In this document: one piece after another, positions 15,434 to 22,838 of the stretch
How positions within the stretch are numbered: the first letter of the stretch is position 1
Layout: every line of letters starts with the position of its first letter
Assembly (NCBI RefSeq): GCF_005893125.1
Contig: NZ_VCJS01000120.1
Location: forward strand, 1 to 37,621
Source: Nonomuraea basaltis
GTDB taxonomy: Bacteria > Actinomycetota > Actinomycetes > Streptosporangiales > Streptosporangiaceae
DNA length: 37,621 nt
Direction: 5' to 3'
Notes under the pieces: generated by a model
The model's input: the letters and a program-made list of their open reading frames with translations, nothing else
Databases searched by the model: none
Told to the model about the DNA's origin: nothing
Position numbers and translations under genes: made by a program

Positions 15434-16311
15434 GCGACCCTCCTGAGCCGGGGGTTGAGCACGGCCTCCAGGGCCCGCCCGCACAGTGTGAACGCCATGA
15501 CCACGGCCAGGATGGCCAGGCCCGGGATGAGGATGTACCACCACGCGCCCTGGGTGGCCGCGCCGTAGTCGTACGAGCCGCGCAGCATGGTGCCCCAGGA
15601 GGTCTTGTTCGCGCTGGCGCCGAGGAAGGCGAGCGTGGACTCGGTCACGATCGCGCTGGCCACCTCCAGCGTCGTGCTGGCGAGCAGCAGCGGCGCCACG
15701 TTCGGCAGCACGTGCCTGGTGGTGATGTGCCAGTGTCCGGCGCCGAGCGCCTTCGACCGCTCGATGTACGGCCTCGCCTCCACGGCCATGGTCTGCGCCC
15801 GGATCAGCCGGGCCGTCGACGGCCACGTCGTGATCCCGATGGCCATGATGATCGTGAACGTGCTGCCGCCCAGGATGGCCGCCAGCACCAGTGCCGTGAT
15901 CAGGGACGGGAGCACCAGGAACCAGTCGGTGACCCGCATGAGCGCGCCGCCGGCCCAGCCGCGGAAGTGGCCGGCGGCGACACCGACGACCAGGCCGATC
16001 ACGATGCTGAGCAGTGCGGCGAGGAAGCCGATGAGCAGCGACGTGCGCGAGCCCCACCAGACCATCAGCAGGATGGAGCGGCCGGACTCGTCGGTGCCGA
16101 ACGGCTCGCTCGGGCTCGGCGGTGCCCACTTCTCCCCGGTGCCCCTGACGACGCTGGTCACGTCCTCGCCGATGAACAGCGGCGCGATCAGCGCGAGCAC
16201 CACGGCGATGACGAGCGTCATCAGGCCGATCATGCCTGCGCGGTGGTGGCGGAACTCACCCCAGAAGCGGCTCAGCGCGAGCCGCCTGCGGGTCGCGGCG
16301 AGGCTCGTCAT
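15430..16311 (-). CDS. Oligopeptide/dipeptide ABC transporter permease (DppC/OppC-type)
   Basis: 293 residues. An N-terminal OppC-type segment (FWGEFRHHRAGMIGLM) leads into the first helix, then FGTDESGRSILLMVWWGSRTSLLIG starts the transporter core. The EAA-type coupling loop is ERSKALGAGHWHITTRHVLPNV, which touches the ATPase. About six helices are visible. It pairs with the DppB-type permease, and is coupled by ATGA overlaps on both sides (16308-16311, 15430-15433). Confidence 0.95.
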   Translation of the reverse strand: MTSLAATRRRLALSRFWGEFRHHRAGMIGLMTLVIAVVLALIAPLFIGEDVTSVVRGTGEKWAPPSPSEPFGTDESGRSILLMVWWGSRTSLLIGFLAALLSIVIGLVVGVAAGHFRGWAGGALMRVTDWFLVLPSLITALVLAAILGGSTFTIIMAIGITTWPSTARLIRAQTMAVEARPYIERSKALGAGHWHITTRHVLPNVAPLLLASTTLEVASAIVTESTLAFLGASANKTSWGTMLRGSYDYGAATQGAWWYILIPGLAILAVVMAFTLCGRALEAVLNPRLRRVA

Positions 16312-17360
16312 GCCGACCTCACCCTCGGGTCGAGTATGTGGTAGACCACGTCGGCGAGCGTGTTCATGAGGACCACGGCCACGGTGATCAGCAGGAACGT
16401 GCCCTGCATGAGTGTGAAGTCAGGCACCCTGATCGCCTCGTAGAACAGTTGTCCCAGCCCCGGCCAGGTGTAGATCGTCTCGACGGTGACCGCGCCGCCG
16501 ACCACGAAGCCGATGCGCATGAAGACCAGCGTCACCGTGGGCAGCAGGGCGTTCGGCACCGCGTGGCGGCGGCGAACCTCGTCGTCGCGCAGGCCCTTGG
16601 CCCGGGCCACGGTGACGTAGTCCTGGCTGACCTCCTCCAGCAGCGACGACCGCATGACCAGCAGATATTGCGCGTACACCACGGCCACCAGGGTCAGGCA
16701 CGGCAGCACCATGTGCGAGGCCACGTCCAGCACGTAGGCGAACCCGTCGGGCGCGTCCACGCTCTCGATGCCCCGGAACGGCAGGATGCCGGGGATCGGG
16801 CCGATTCCCACGCCGAACACCATCATCAGCAGTAGCCCGAGCCAGAACGTCGGCACGGACCACAGCACCAGCGACGTGCCGGTGGAGAAGCGGTCGAACC
16901 GGCTGCCGCGCCGCCACCCGGCCCGGGTGCCCTGCCAGATCCCGAGGCTGACCGCGATGACCAGGCCCGTACCTGCCAGCAGCAGCGTCGGGCCGATCCG
17001 CTCCCCGATCAGGTCGAGCACCGGCCGCTTGTACTCGTAAGACGTGCCGAGGTCCAGGCGGAGCGTCTTGCCGACGAAGTCGAAGAACTGGTCGATCAGC
17101 GGCATGTCCAGGCCGAGCTTGCGGCGCTCCAGGTCGAGCTGCGCAGGGGTCATGTTGCGGCCCTGTGCGAGGTTGCGTACGGGGTCGCCGGGGAGCAGCC
17201 GGAACACGAAGAACGTGCCGACGATCACCATGGCGATGCTGAACAGCGCCCCACCGGCCTTCGACAGCGCGTATCGCAGCGTGCCTCGGTAGGTGGGACG
17301 CTCGTCACCAGGGCCCGCCGCCTGGACGGCGGGCTCTGCCGCTTCTAGCGGAGTTGTCAT
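16308..17360 (-). CDS. Oligopeptide/dipeptide ABC transporter permease (DppB/OppB-type)
   Basis: 350 residues. After a ~25-residue cytoplasmic tail, the first helix (ALFSIAMVIVGTFFVFRLLPGDPVRNL) carries the RLLPGDP motif typical of OppB/DppB. The EAA loop is TVARAKGLRDDEVRRRHAVPNALLPTV. Six helices are predicted. The N-terminal tail (Glu/Ala/Gly/Pro-rich) is somewhat longer than in E. coli DppB. Its start overlaps the stop of the solute-binding gene (ATGA at 17357-17360). Confidence 0.95.
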   Translation of the reverse strand: MTTPLEAAEPAVQAAGPGDERPTYRGTLRYALSKAGGALFSIAMVIVGTFFVFRLLPGDPVRNLAQGRNMTPAQLDLERRKLGLDMPLIDQFFDFVGKTLRLDLGTSYEYKRPVLDLIGERIGPTLLLAGTGLVIAVSLGIWQGTRAGWRRGSRFDRFSTGTSLVLWSVPTFWLGLLLMMVFGVGIGPIPGILPFRGIESVDAPDGFAYVLDVASHMVLPCLTLVAVVYAQYLLVMRSSLLEEVSQDYVTVARAKGLRDDEVRRRHAVPNALLPTVTLVFMRIGFVVGGAVTVETIYTWPGLGQLFYEAIRVPDFTLMQGTFLLITVAVVLMNTLADVVYHILDPRVRSA

Positions 17361-19171
17361 TCGCGCTCGTCCGCGACGCCCTTGCGCCGCCTCGTCAGGA
17401 GGAATGCCGCCAGACCCAGGACCACCACGCCGCCGACGATACCGGCGATCAGCCCGGTGTTGGAGCCGCCGTCGCCGCTCGCGCCGCTCGCCGCCGTGGC
17501 CTTGGCGTCCACGGTGTAGAACGGCCAGTAGCCGCTGCCGCCGTACAGCAGGCCCTTGTCCTCGGGGATCGGGGTGATGCTGGTGATCCGGTCCTTGCGG
17601 TAGCCCTCGAGGTCGTTCGGGTAGTAGATGGCGATGATCGGGGCGTCGGTGTAGAGCCGCTCCTGCATCTGCTTGAGCATCTCGGCGCGCTTCGGCCGGT
17701 CGAGCTCCTTCAGCTGGTCCTGGTAGAGCTTCTCGAAGGTCTCGTCGCAGTAGAACGACTCGGTGCCGCCGCCCTCGCCGCCCGGAGCCGGCCTGCGGCT
17801 GCACAGGTGCGTGGCCATGACCTCTTCGGGGTCGGGGTTGACCGACCAGCCGCTGATGGCGATGTCGAACAGGCCGGTGACGCCGGTCTCCTCGCTGAAC
17901 TTGCTGGAGTCGAGCTTCTTGGTGGTCAGCGTGATGCCGACCTCCTTGAAGAAGCCGGTCAGGTATTCGGCGAGCTTGTCCTCGATCGGCGTGTCGGTGT
18001 GGATGCTGAAGCGGAACTCCAGCTTGCGCTTGCCGTCGGGCATCGTGCGGATGCCGTCGGAGCCCTTCTTGTAGCCGGCGTCGTCGAGGATCTGGTTGGC
18101 CTTGGCCACGTCGTAGGTGACCTTGGTGTCGCCGGTGGCCTCCCAGAAGAAGTCCTTGTACATCGGCGGGACGATCGAGCCGTCGGCGGGCTTGGCCAGG
18201 CCGTTCTGGACCTCGTCGACCAGCTTCTGCTTGTCGATGGCGTAGTGCAGCGCCTGACGGACCTTGGCGTCCTTCAGCGCGGGGTGACCGTCGCCGACGG
18301 GCTTGTCGTCGGTGGTGGTGGCGCCGTGGTTGATCTGCAGGTAGCTCGCGCGCCGGCCCTGCGTGTTCCACGCCTCGATGTTCGGGTCGTTCTGGATGGC
18401 CTCGAACTCGGGCGGCTGCAGGCGGCCGATCAGGTCGATGTCACCCTTCTTCAGGCCGGCGATCGCGGCCTGGGGGTTGTCGTAGAAGATGACCTGCAGC
18501 TCGTCGATCTTGGGCTTGCCGCGCCAGTAGTTCGGGTTGGCCTGCAGCTTGACGAACTGGTCCTTCTTGTGCTCGACCGCGATGTACGGGCCGCTGCTCA
18601 CCGACGGGTACTTCTCGGCGCCGTAGTTCGCCATGTCGGTGACCGACTCCCAGACATGCTTCGGCATGATCGGGGTCGGGTTCTCCAGCATGGACGCCTG
18701 CGGGGACTTGAGCTTGATCGTCAAGTCCTGACCGCTGGCCGTGACGCTCTCGAAGTTCTCCACCGCCGGGCCGTTGGCCGTCTTGGCGGCCTCGTCCGTC
18801 ATCATCTTGTTGAACGTCCAGGCGGCGTCGTCGGCCGTGACCGGCTTGCCGTCGGACCACTTGGCGGCGCGGATCTTGAACGTCCACGTGAGCCCGTCCT
18901 CGGACGTGGTCCACGATTCCGCCAGGTCGGGGCTGGGCTGGAGCGTCTTGGAGTCGGGGACCGTGAGGTAGCCGTACATCCAGCGGTGGATCGACGTCGA
19001 GACCAGGCGGACCGCCAGGAACGGGTTCATCGAGTCCATGGACTGCGTGGCACCGACCCGGACGATCTTCTTCCCCGCCGCCGGTTCCTCGGCTAGGGCT
19101 GCGGTCGTGCCCTGACCTGCAACTAAGAGCGCCACGCCCAGCAATGCCAGGCGCGCGAACCATTTCCTCAT
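17357..19171 (-). CDS. ABC transporter solute-binding protein, family 5 (peptide/nickel type), C-terminally anchored
   Basis: 604 residues. A signal peptide (MRKWFARLALLGVALLVAGQGTTAALA) is followed directly by mature sequence without a lipobox cysteine. The mature domain carries SBP_bac_5 hallmarks: MNPFLAVRLVS, PDLAESWTTSEDGLTWTFKI, KWSDGKPVTADDAAWTF, KDAKVRQALHYAIDKQKLV, and PIIAIYYPN. At the C-terminus, a Gly/Ser-rich stretch leads to a membrane helix and positive tail (LIAGIVGGVVVLGLAAFLLTRRRKG), so the protein is probably tethered by this helix instead of a lipid. This is the first gene of the importer operon. The ribosome site GAAGGTGAGG lies eight bases before ATG 19171. Substrate: a peptide-like molecule, not further defined. 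Confidence 0.93.
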   Translation of the reverse strand: MRKWFARLALLGVALLVAGQGTTAALAEEPAAGKKIVRVGATQSMDSMNPFLAVRLVSTSIHRWMYGYLTVPDSKTLQPSPDLAESWTTSEDGLTWTFKIRAAKWSDGKPVTADDAAWTFNKMMTDEAAKTANGPAVENFESVTASGQDLTIKLKSPQASMLENPTPIMPKHVWESVTDMANYGAEKYPSVSSGPYIAVEHKKDQFVKLQANPNYWRGKPKIDELQVIFYDNPQAAIAGLKKGDIDLIGRLQPPEFEAIQNDPNIEAWNTQGRRASYLQINHGATTTDDKPVGDGHPALKDAKVRQALHYAIDKQKLVDEVQNGLAKPADGSIVPPMYKDFFWEATGDTKVTYDVAKANQILDDAGYKKGSDGIRTMPDGKRKLEFRFSIHTDTPIEDKLAEYLTGFFKEVGITLTTKKLDSSKFSEETGVTGLFDIAISGWSVNPDPEEVMATHLCSRRPAPGGEGGGTESFYCDETFEKLYQDQLKELDRPKRAEMLKQMQERLYTDAPIIAIYYPNDLEGYRKDRITSITPIPEDKGLLYGGSGYWPFYTVDAKATAASGASGDGGSNTGLIAGIVGGVVVLGLAAFLLTRRRKGVADERE

Positions 19172-19230
19172 GAGTGCCTCACCTTCAGGCAGGGGGTTCC
19201 TGTGTAGAGAAAGGCACACCATACGAAGAC

Positions 19231-19244
19231 CGCGTGTCAACGCG
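19231..19244. promoter_or_regulatory. Palindrome in the upstream region of the ABC operon
   Basis: CGCGT-GTCA-ACGCG has perfect 5-base arms. On the minus strand it contains a consensus TTGACA (19235-19240), but no -10 box stands at normal spacing, so the exact promoter is unresolved. It may be an operator of the importer operon, whose first codon is 60 bases away. Confidence 0.4.
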
Positions 19245-19283
19245 TGCCGGAAAATTGTTTCATCTTCGTTTCCTTTGGCGGCG

Positions 19284-19307
19284 TAAATTTTCAGTCCCTT
19301 TGGGACT
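19284..19307 (+). promoter_or_regulatory. -10-like box and hairpin at the start of the DUF2809 gene
   Basis: TAAATT (19284-19289) fits a -10 box. AGTCCC (19293-19298) and GGGACT (19302-19307) form a 6-base-pair hairpin that ends three bases before the GTG at 19311. Only GGGA within the hairpin could serve as ribosome site, so folding might limit translation. Confidence 0.4.
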
Positions 19308-19310
19308 ACC

Positions 19311-19679
19311 GTGAGCTGCGTGCCTCGCCTGCCCGTCGCCCTCGCCGCCGCCCTGACGATCGCGGCCGGGCTGGGGGTGCGGCTGCTGTGGGACGGCCCG
19401 GTGTCCAAATACGCCGGGGACGCGCTCTACACCGTACCGATCTACACGCTCGTCGTCCTCGCCCGGCCCAGCGTACGGCCGTGGGCAGCGGCGCTGGTTT
19501 CGGCCGGGCTGAGCTGGGCGATCGAGTTCGCCCAGCTCGGGGAGATCCCGGCGGTCCTGCGGCCGGTGCTGGGCAGCACCTTCAACCCGCCCGACCTGCT
19601 CTGGTACGCCGTGGGCGCGGCCGCCGCCTGGGCCGCGCACACGCTCTGGCTGAGGCAGCGTCCCGTCGCGTCCGGCTGA
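19311..19679 (+). CDS. DUF2809-family membrane protein
   Basis: About 122 residues with four predicted helices. The segments AGDALYTVPIYTLVVLARP, SAGLSWAIEFAQL and LGSTFNPPDLLWYAVGAAAAW fit the DUF2809 family, small membrane proteins of unknown function. GTG at 19311 is used; GTG at 19320 (VPRLPV...) is possible. It ends three bases before the convergent wrbA gene. Confidence 0.75.
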   Translation: MSCVPRLPVALAAALTIAAGLGVRLLWDGPVSKYAGDALYTVPIYTLVVLARPSVRPWAAALVSAGLSWAIEFAQLGEIPAVLRPVLGSTFNPPDLLWYAVGAAAAWAAHTLWLRQRPVASG

Positions 19680-19682
19680 TCG

Positions 19683-20288
19683 TCACGCGGCGGCCGCCCG
19701 CGCGCCCTTGACCACCTCGGCGAAACGCACCACCCGCTCGGCCTGGGCCCGCGCGGCGGCCCTGGTGGGCTCGCCGACCGGGGCGGTGCCGAACGCGTCG
19801 TGGTGCGAGGTGCCATAGGGGTTGGCGTTGGCCTCGTGGGTGTAGCCGGGCGGCACGATCACGCCGCCGAAGTGGTGGAAGCTGTTGCCGAGCGCCAGCA
19901 GCGTCGACTCGTGGCCGCCATGGGCGGTCGTGGTCGAGGTGAAGCCGCTGTAGACCTTGTCCGCCAGCAGCCCCTGCGCCTGCAGCCCGCCCAGCGTGTC
20001 GATGAACTGCTTGAGCTGCGAAGAGACGTTGCCGAATCGGGTCGGCGTACCGAAGATCACTGCGTCGGCCCACACCATGTCGTCCGGCTCGGCCACCGGG
20101 ATGCCGGCAGTGGCGCGGGCATGCTCGGCCCAGAGGGGGTTGCTGTCGATCGCGGCCTGCGGCGCCAGCTCGGCCACCCGGCGCAGCCGCACGTCCGCGC
20201 CCGCCTCCTCGGCGGCGCGGGCGATCCCCTTGGCGATCTCCGTGATGGTGCCGGTGGAGGAGTAGTAAATGACGGCGAGGTTGACCAT
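19683..20288 (-). CDS. wrbA: NAD(P)H:quinone oxidoreductase, WrbA type
   Basis: 201 residues, the usual WrbA length. The N-terminal YYSSTGTITEIA is the FMN phosphate-binding loop; GTPTRFGNVSSQLKQFID and TSTTTAHGGHESTLL are the conserved WrbA isoalloxazine-binding segments, followed by PPGYTHEANANPYGTSHHDAF. WrbA is a flavodoxin-like tetramer that reduces quinones by two electrons and protects against redox cycling. The start has AAAGGA eight bases upstream. It is divergent from a MarR regulator, with a split operator between them, so quinone or oxidant induction is likely. Confidence 0.93.
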   Translation of the reverse strand: MVNLAVIYYSSTGTITEIAKGIARAAEEAGADVRLRRVAELAPQAAIDSNPLWAEHARATAGIPVAEPDDMVWADAVIFGTPTRFGNVSSQLKQFIDTLGGLQAQGLLADKVYSGFTSTTTAHGGHESTLLALGNSFHHFGGVIVPPGYTHEANANPYGTSHHDAFGTAPVGEPTRAAARAQAERVVRFAEVVKGARAAAA

Positions 20289-20308
20289 CTCAATGTTCCT
20301 TTAGTTCA

Positions 20309-20357
20309 GCACTGAAAGATTCGGCACGACAGTACGACAAGATATTTCAGTGCGCAA
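20309..20357. promoter_or_regulatory. wrbA promoter and split MarR-type operator
   Basis: GCACTGAAA (20309-20317) and TTTCAGTGC (20345-20353) are perfect inverted copies 36 bases apart centre to centre. The first also lies in a local palindrome TTCAG-CA-CTGAA (20306-20317 region). On the minus strand TTGCGC (20352-20357), 17 bases and TACTGT (20329-20334) form a plausible wrbA promoter; the right half-site overlaps its -35 and the left lies in the leader. Confidence 0.6.
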
Positions 20358-20377
20358 CCTTTGATAGGTTGGGGAAC

Positions 20378-20821
20378 ATGAAGTGGCTCAGTGAGGAGGA
20401 GCAGCGCGTCTGGCGGGCCTTCGGCAGCGCCACCCGCCTGCTCAATGAGCGCCTGGAGCGCGACCTGCAGGCCGCGGGCATGCCGCTGACCTACTACGAG
20501 CTGCTGGTCATGTTGTCGGAGGCGCCGGACCGCACGCTGCGGATGGCCGAGCTGGCCAAGTGGACCCGGTCCAAGCCGAGCCGCATCTCGCACGCGGTCA
20601 ACAAGCTGGAGCAGGCCGGCTGGGTCCGGCGCGAGCACTACGCCGGGGACCGGCGCGGCTGGCTGGCCGTGCTCACGGACGAGGGCTTCGAGGCCCTCCG
20701 GACGGCCGCTCCGCTGCACGTCACGAGCGTGCGCGCGAATCTGATCGACGCGCTCCGCCCCGAGCAGCTGCGTCAGCTGGAGGAGATCAGCCGGACCTTG
20801 CTCGATCACCTGGGCCATTAG
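20378..20821 (+). CDS. MarR-family transcriptional regulator
   Basis: 147 residues with the MarR winged helix-turn-helix. LTYYELLVMLSEAP begins the domain, then LRMAELAKWTRSKPSRISHAVNKLEQAGWVRREH is the recognition region, and DRRGWLAVLTDEGFEAL the wing. It probably represses wrbA, with which it is divergent, and itself, releasing DNA on binding or oxidation by a small molecule. TAGGTT (20365-20370) lies seven bases before the ATG; GGGG in between may also serve as a weak ribosome site. Hairpins follow the stop codon. Confidence 0.92.
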   Translation: MKWLSEEEQRVWRAFGSATRLLNERLERDLQAAGMPLTYYELLVMLSEAPDRTLRMAELAKWTRSKPSRISHAVNKLEQAGWVRREHYAGDRRGWLAVLTDEGFEALRTAAPLHVTSVRANLIDALRPEQLRQLEEISRTLLDHLGH

Positions 20822-20876
20822 AGCGTCCGGAGACGCTCATCGGCCTCCACCGGCTCACCCGAAGCCGATGGAGGCC
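20821..20876. terminator. Hairpins between convergent marR and copZ-like genes
   Basis: GAGCGTC-CGGA-GACGCTC (20821-20838) is a perfect 7-base-pair stem with a 4-base loop. GGCCTCCA (20842-20849) pairs with TGGAGGCC (20869-20876). There is no U-tract, as is common for actinobacterial I-shaped terminators. They probably end transcription from both sides. Confidence 0.55.
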
Positions 20877-20888
20877 TGAAGGTGAAGG

Positions 20889-21152
20889 TCAGTGGCAGCC
20901 GCCGGAGCCGCAGCAGGACCCGCTCACCTGCGGCAGGAGCTCCACCTTGCCGGCCAGCTCGTAACCGGCCTCCGTCACGGCGGCCTCCACCAGCGTGGGG
21001 TCGAGCGGCGCCGCGCTCGTCACGGTCACGGCCCCGGACGCGAGGTCCACGTCGACCCCGCTCACCCCGGCCACCTTGCCGACCTCCGCGGTCACGGAGC
21101 TGACGCAGTGGCCGCAGGTCATGCCCTCAACCTGGTACGTCGTGACAGTCAT
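20889..21152 (-). CDS. Heavy-metal-associated-domain protein (CopZ-like copper chaperone)
   Basis: 87 residues. One HMA domain with the metal site GMTCGHC near residue 10 and the ferredoxin-like pattern VDVDLASGAVTVTS. The tail SGSCCGSGGCH adds three cysteines and a histidine beyond the normal ~68-residue domain and may be a second metal site. The protein would carry Cu(I) in the cytoplasm. AGGAG lies before the start, and a CsoR-like operator lies at 21193-21207. No csoR or copper ATPase gene is adjacent. Confidence 0.85.
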   Translation of the reverse strand: MTVTTYQVEGMTCGHCVSSVTAEVGKVAGVSGVDVDLASGAVTVTSAAPLDPTLVEAAVTEAGYELAGKVELLPQVSGSCCGSGGCH

Positions 21153-21188
21153 GGCTCAACTCCTCAGTCTCGTGCTCTTGACGGCTCC

Positions 21189-21207
21189 ACTATACCCCCT
21201 AGGGGTA
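21189..21207 (-). promoter_or_regulatory. CsoR-like copper operator with -10 box
   Basis: TACCCC-CTA-GGGGTA (21193-21207) is a perfect inverted repeat of the G-tract type known for CsoR copper-sensing repressors. The minus-strand -10 box TATAGT (21189-21194) overlaps its edge, so binding would block copZ transcription until copper is present. Confidence 0.65.
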
Positions 21208-21270
21208 ATGACGCATACATCCGACCCTGCCGGATAGGGGACGGGAAACACAGCCCAAGGGGGAGTTCAC

Positions 21271-21816
21271 ATGATGAACGGCAAGACCATCGCGTTCCTG
21301 GTCGCTCCTGAGGGAGTGGAGCAGGTGGAGCTCACCGAGCCGTGGAAGGCGGTCAAGCAGGCCGGCGGGACGCCTCGGCTCGTCTCCACCGAGCCCGGCC
21401 AGATCCAGGCGTTCCACCACCTGGACAAGGCCGACACGTTCGCCGTGGACGACACGGTGGACGCCGCCGATCCGACCGCGTTCGACGGCCTCGTGCTCCC
21501 CGGGGGTGTCGCGAACCCCGACCGCCTGCGTACGGTGCCGCAAGCCGTACGGTTCATCCGCGCCTTCTTCGACGCGGGCAAGCCGGTGGCCGCCATCTGC
21601 CACGCGCCCTGGACCCTGGTCGAGGCCGACGTGGTGCGCGGACGCACGCTGACGTCCTGGCCCAGTCTCCAGACCGACCTCCGCAACGCCGGCGGGAACT
21701 GGGTGGATCAGGAGGTCGTCGTGGACACCGCGGGGCCGAACACGCTGGTGACCAGCCGCAAGCCGGATGACCTCAAGGCCTTCTGCCAGGCGGCGGCCGA
21801 CGCGTTCGGCCGGTAA
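21271..21816 (+). CDS. DJ-1/PfpI-family (type 1 glutamine amidotransferase-like) protein
   Basis: 181 residues. The family core includes IAFLVAPEGVEQVELTEPWKAV (with the conserved Glu), DGLVLPGGVANPDRLR, and the nucleophile elbow AAICHAPWTLVEADVV, whose cysteine is the catalytic or oxidation-sensitive residue. Members include stress proteases, glyoxalase III/deglycases and chaperones; the YhbO/PfpI-like CHAPW motif suggests the general stress group. AGGGGGAG lies before ATG 21271; ATG 21274 is an alternative. It is divergent from copZ, with about 118 bases between starts. Confidence 0.9.
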   Translation: MMNGKTIAFLVAPEGVEQVELTEPWKAVKQAGGTPRLVSTEPGQIQAFHHLDKADTFAVDDTVDAADPTAFDGLVLPGGVANPDRLRTVPQAVRFIRAFFDAGKPVAAICHAPWTLVEADVVRGRTLTSWPSLQTDLRNAGGNWVDQEVVVDTAGPNTLVTSRKPDDLKAFCQAAADAFGR

Positions 21817-21851
21817 GACCACACGCACGGCCTTCGGGCCACGGGCGGTCA

Positions 21852-21885
21852 TGGTGGGTACGGTTCGTGCGAGCCGTACCCACCA
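21852..21885. terminator. Long hairpin between the PfpI-like and APH-like genes
   Basis: TGGTGGGTACGG (21852-21863) and CCGTACCCACCA (21874-21885) form a perfect 12-base-pair stem with a 10-base loop. It can be the terminator of the upstream gene. It also covers the -35 region of the next gene's probable promoter (TAGGGT at 21897-21902), so an operator role is possible. Confidence 0.55.
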
Positions 21886-21908
21886 GTTCACTCGGCTAGG
21901 GTCACAGC

Positions 21909-22805
21909 GTGGATCTCCATCGCATGCCGGCCGCCGAGGTGGACGTCTCCCCCGACCTGGTTCGGCGGCTCCTGGCCGACCAGCAGCCAGACCTTGCCCA
22001 CCTGCCCATCGAGGTGATGGCGAACGGGTGGGACAACGTCACGTACCGGGTCGGCGACGCACTGGTCGCCCGGCTGCCGAGGCGTGAGGTGGCGGCGAGG
22101 CTGGTGGCGCACGAACAGCGGTGGCTCCCGGTTCTCGAGCCTCGGCTGCCGCTGCCGGTGCCTGTGCCTGTGCGGGTCGGGCAGCCAGACCTTGGCTACC
22201 CGTGGCCCTGGAGTGTTGTCCCGTTCCTGCCCGGGCAGGTCGCCTCGCGGAATCCGCCTGCTGATCCGGGAGACACCGCAGTCCGTCTGGGCACGTTTCT
22301 AGCGGCTTTGCACACTCCCGCCGCCCCGGACGCGCCCGTCAACCCCTACCGCGGTGTCCCGCTCGCGGAGCGCCACGTGACGGTCGCCGAGAACCTGAGC
22401 ATCGTGGGCGACCTCGTCGACCACCGGGCCGCGATGCGCGTATGGGAGACTGCGCTCGCGGCACCACGGTGGGACGGGGCCCCGGCGTGGGTGCACGGCG
22501 ACCTTCACCCCGCCAACATTCTGGTCCATGGCGGCCGGGTCAGCGGCGTGATCGACTTCGGTGACATCACCTCCGGCGACCCTGCCACGGACCTGTCCGT
22601 GGCCTGGATGCTCTTGCCTGCTGAAAGCCGCGATGCTTTCAGGAACGCCTATGAGACAGCAGGCCAGTGCGCGGCAGGCGACGAGATCTGGGTACGGGCC
22701 AGAGGCTGGGCGCTCGCGCTGTCGCTCGCGTTTCTCGCCCACTCGGCCGACAACCCGATGATGACGGAAATAGGCCGCCACACCATCACCGCCGTGCTCG
22801 CATAG
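21909..22805 (+). CDS. Aminoglycoside phosphotransferase-family (APH/choline kinase-like) protein
   Basis: 298 residues of kinase-like fold. VTYRVGDALVARLPRR is the N-lobe lysine region; AWVHGDLHPANILVHGG is the Brenner catalytic loop with Asp and Asn; GVIDFGDITSGDPATDLSVAW carries the metal-binding Asp. It should phosphorylate a hydroxyl on a small molecule using ATP or GTP. The family covers antibiotic kinases and many metabolic ones; nothing here shows drug resistance. GTG at 21909 stands six bases after TAGGGT with no ribosome site, so the message is probably leaderless. It is convergent with lipB, 33 bases apart. Confidence 0.88.
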   Translation: MDLHRMPAAEVDVSPDLVRRLLADQQPDLAHLPIEVMANGWDNVTYRVGDALVARLPRREVAARLVAHEQRWLPVLEPRLPLPVPVPVRVGQPDLGYPWPWSVVPFLPGQVASRNPPADPGDTAVRLGTFLAALHTPAAPDAPVNPYRGVPLAERHVTVAENLSIVGDLVDHRAAMRVWETALAAPRWDGAPAWVHGDLHPANILVHGGRVSGVIDFGDITSGDPATDLSVAWMLLPAESRDAFRNAYETAGQCAAGDEIWVRARGWALALSLAFLAHSADNPMMTEIGRHTITAVLA

Positions 22806-22838
22806 CGTCATCGCCGCCGGGTCTCCCCCACCGTCGAA

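Noticed and set aside
17354..19096. 580-codon plus-strand open frame opposite the solute-binding gene
   Set aside because: Low-complexity Val/Gly/Arg/Asp product with no motif; the opposite strand encodes a clear family 5 binding protein.
19235..19240. Consensus TTGACA as -35 of the importer operon
   Set aside because: The only TANNNT-like box (TATGGT, 19218-19223) is 11 bases away, too close for a sigma-70-type promoter; kept only as a possible operator.
5670..22805. Antibiotic-resistance region (AadA-like, TetX-like and APH-like genes)
   Set aside because: The three genes are far apart, separately regulated and divergent from known resistance enzymes; these families are common in metabolism.
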